A model generated the notes under the pieces. That model did no database searches, was not told the origin of the DNA, and worked only from the letters and a program-made list of their open reading frames with translations. Shown one piece after another: positions 61,046 to 64,000 of a DNA stretch of 64,000 nt. Origin of the DNA: Phymatolithon calcareum (lineage: Eukaryota > Rhodophyta > Florideophyceae > Hapalidiales); assembly GCA_977006965.1 (NCBI GenBank), contig OZ345362.1, positions 2,604,001 through 2,668,000 on the forward strand, written 5' to 3'. The translations under genes were made by a program, and so were the position numbers. Position 1 is the first letter of the stretch, and each line of letters begins with the position of its first letter.

Positions 61046-62335
61046 TACAGCTACATCCGCGCGAGTTGTTCCACTTCTAGCACTCTTGCCGCACCAATAA
61101 AGATCGCCAAAACTTGTAGAAGACATGAAAAGTATTGAAATCGATCAAAGGAATCGTCAGGGGTGATGAAAATTCGTCAGGGGGTTTGCCCGCGAATCTG
61201 AGCTCGTATAGTAATGATGTCGAAGACTGGAGACGTAGCCTGTGAACCTGCAGATCGACACCGCGACGATCACACGCTCTGCTCCGGTCCAGTTGATCCG
61301 TCCTTGATCGACACCAGGGATGGCAAGAGACGAACAAAAGTGTGGTATACCTTTGCTTTTCTTGATGAACTTGGCAACCCTACGTGGCTGAAGATCTGGC
61401 TGTGCATAGGTATACCTATAGTGGTCTGATTATCTCGAGTTTGTCCACTTCTAGGGATGTGATTGAACATATTCGACGTCTTCACAAAGTGGATGTGGGC
61501 ATCCCGTTGTTCAGCTGGGATGCTATTGCATTGTGGTTGCAGTGACTAGGAGGGATCATAGGCTTGTGCACAAGTGTGTAATAAGGTACAAAAGAATGTT
61601 CGAATGTCATCACCCTGCGCATCGGCATACTTGAGAAGTTTCACAAGGGCCCCCGTTGAGGCTGTTGACGACTGAAGAGCTCTGTTGCGCACGCGGCATC
61701 AACTTGGCGAAATAAAATGGAAGCCGGTTCAATAGAAAATAGAGAATAGCTTCACTCTTTTATATCAGAACAACACATCCGAGGTAAAACTATTGGAGTG
61801 GAGTTTGTTGGAATAGCCTTCTTCGTAGCTTCAGTCGCGAATAGTCGCCTTCGCCTACATACTTCTTCATTGCATTTGACTGCTTCATTGAGTGAAACGA
61901 AATGACCAAATGACAATGATGCTCTTCCTCAAGCAAGGTGCTGCAAACTCCTCTCAGTGTTCAGTATCGCATATCCAGCTGCCATAGTCACTTGATCTCA
62001 GCCTAAGAAGCATAAGCGAAGAAGTCAACTGCAATGGTCAACTCGGTCCCAAGTGCAAGAGATTGGAGACCAATGTGCACTGTTATCGATGCGAAAAAAC
62101 CTTGCTACTTTTCGACAGAGATGATTTGATGCTTTGCTATACCGCTCCTGACGAATAACTGACGACTATACAAAACTAATTCAAATATAACATAAACAAG
62201 AACACCACCATGAACTGGATCACGAAGTTGAAAATCGGAACAATATTAACAGACAGAAATGGTGTGACCGCTTTGCCCGCAAAACGAGTGATCATTCGTG
62301 TAGGGTCTGCGGATGATCAAGGAAGGGAGCCCTTT
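61046..62335. other. No gene recognised
   Basis: Short ORFs only (for example 61214-61429), none with a recognisable motif. Confidence 0.4.
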
Positions 62336-62797
62336 TCACGCATTTATGCCTTCGTTCCGAACGGAATCAAAGATCTTCTTTAGAGATATGTCCGCTAGCA
62401 AGGCTCGGTGCTGACTCAAATACTCAATGAACTTTTCGGTCACTTCCCTGCCATTGTCAAAGCTGTCGCTCTGTTCCCATGACATGTCTGAACGATCTGG
62501 ATATTGCTCCCACTCAACCCAAAACTCATAGAATGGTTCATTGATGCGGCGTCCGTCGATCTCATCAACTAATCTGTGATCGTGGATAGTTTTGACTTTA
62601 TAAAGGTCTTCTTCACAGCCCTCATCCGCGACATCCGCCCTGTATCGAACGTCCGTCCCAATATCATTTCGTGCAACTTTGCGAAAGATGCAAGCACACC
62701 GCAGATTGGGTTTCCTCGCGTCCTCTTTCATTGAAGAGCTGTACTGGGAGACATTTTCATAGTTCATCTCGTCGCCAATGTCGCCGTCGGAAACCAA
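62336..62797 (-). pseudogene. Chromodomain-containing fragment
   Basis: About 150 codons. An acidic N-terminal part (SDGDIGDEMNYENVS) is followed by a chromodomain-like segment: LYKVKTIHDHRLVDEIDG, EPFYEFWVEWEQYPDRSDM, SWEQSDSF and EVTEKFIEYLSQH. The aromatic cage positions (Y, W, W) are present. No ATG starts the open frame. It is most likely the 3' end of another chromovirus pol, but no integrase text is recognisable upstream. A host chromodomain gene is possible. Confidence 0.5.
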
Positions 62798-62988
62798 ACG
62801 TTCTGACGACTCTTCAGCACATTCAAGAGGCCTGGCGAAAATTCTTTGTGACCAACACTTTGGTGAGACTGTTCATCAAACACCATAGCATGCACGATCT
62901 GGGGCTTGGAAACGGGCCAAATACACTCGGCAGTAAGCTCGTAACCGTCAGCACCAGGTCTAAACTCCGTGGTATGTGCTTGGGGCAA

Positions 62989-64000
62989 GCAATAAGCTAC
63001 CCCGACTAATGCTCACAAGGTAACGGGTCTATAAGTCACCGGAGCGTTCATGCTGAGAATGCCGTTACCAGTCGTATGAGCAGAACCAGCGGTCAGTCAA
63101 CTTCTGTGGCCTGACCCCCGATATAAGCTATAGAGAAATCAATCTTTGCCAACTTTCACCAACACTCAGCAACCTCAGCTTTGAACTAAAACTTTCCATC
63201 CCTCTTCGTTTCTCTCTTCCCACAACATTCGTATAGCAAGTGAATCAACATCGATCGCAAGGTTCAGTACCTGGAGGCTATCTCATTGGCGACACGGGAG
63301 ACACAAGAGTTGGGAACGATAGATAGATAGCCCGGCAATATCTCATTGTCTTCTCGAGGTCTTCACTTTCCCCAAGTCATCAATTTGTCCCTCCTTTTGA
63401 ATGCCTTTGGAACGTTGGCTTCTCGGCACTTGTCATCTTGTACCATAAAGAAGTCTTTTATCCTTCGTCCACCGGGAAAATTATAAAGGCGGTAAGAAGC
63501 TAGATTTACGAGTATTCCATTAGGTTCATAACGAAGGTAATAAATACAAATTTTGAATATTGACAGATGTAGACGTACGAAAGTACGTCCGGAATGCCAA
63601 TGCCTTCCAATTGAACCCCCCTTCTCTGAAACCCCAGCTGGGATATGTGGAACTTGAATTTCCTTCTGATCATCTTGTCGAGCGCAATTTCTGTAATGTT
63701 CCTCATATGGAATAATTATGACAAACCTGTTACAGAAACCCTTGCTCTACTCTCATCTCACACCGGAGTTTTAGTCTCCTTCAGGCCCCCGGCGATGGGG
63801 TCTGCGGAATCGCGCTTGTTTCCATCCTGTACCTGTATTTGTTGTATTACTGAGAAATTCAAGTTCTCTGGTTGATGTTCACGGAAACATAATTTTGAGA
63901 GTCGTGTCCACGAAATTAAGATCTCATATCCCCGGAACATCCGCCACCGAACCTGTAAACGTGCCCTATTGCCCGTTTCATGTCCAATCGTCCGCCAGAT
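62989..64000. other. No gene recognised
   Basis: A TATA-like ATATAAGC at about 63121 is followed by a pyrimidine-rich leader (CCATCCCTCTTCGTTTCTCT), but no ORF of substance follows in the window. Confidence 0.35.

Overview
This is nuclear DNA of a eukaryote in which most of the recognisable sequence is transposable elements. Short GT-AG introns (67 and 92 bp), chromodomain-bearing Ty3/gypsy elements, a copia element primed by an initiator-tRNA fragment, PIF/Harbinger, piggyBac, hAT-type and MULE DNA transposons and two kinds of LINE 3' fragment are all present. The mixture, the near-50% GC and the compact genes suit a repeat-rich red alga such as Chondrus crispus, but that assignment is inference. 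No prokaryotic signals (operons, Shine-Dalgarno sites, CRISPR) are seen.

Layout. 0-1.7 kb: part of a solo LTR, then a decayed chromovirus integrase end and its LTR. 2.95-5.18 kb: a large palindrome with arms of about 1.1 kb. 5.6-8.1 kb: an intronless gene for an unrecognised 815-residue protein. 8.3-13 kb: an 80-bp tandem repeat, a LINE tail, a hAT-like MITE, a LINE ORF2 relic and small hairpins. 13.13-15.25 kb: an internally deleted piggyBac-like element. 16.8-17.9 kb: a Zc3h12a-type NYN ribonuclease gene, the best host-gene candidate. 19.5-25.4 kb: a complete copia element (minus strand) with identical LTRs. 25.4-30.9 kb: relics, including a LINE reverse-transcriptase tail inserted in an unknown coding relic. 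30.9-40.5 kb: complete gypsy element 1 (plus strand). 42.79-57.90 kb: a nested stack in which a LINE fragment was hit by a Harbinger-type element, which holds a two-gene Harbinger element, which was itself hit inside its transposase exon by complete gypsy element 2 (minus strand). 57.9-64 kb: a 218-residue unknown protein, an OTU-like motif, a MULE C-terminal relic, a foldback MITE and a chromodomain relic.

Boundaries of the main insertions come from target-site duplications read directly: CTCAC (copia), ACCAC (gypsy 1), CTATA (gypsy 2), CTG (Harbinger), a 13-bp repeat (outer LINE fragment), 13-14-bp repeats (other LINEs), ATCTGCTT (hAT MITE).

Most notable signal: the two gypsy elements are different families, yet both carry a long antisense ORF between pol and the 3' LTR, and the two antisense proteins share a conserved block of about 150 residues. 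This looks like an accessory gene kept across these chromoviruses. Both elements also share an 18-nt primer-binding site, the same two-nucleotide spacer, and a -1 gag/pol junction in which the gag stop codon directly follows AAAAC.
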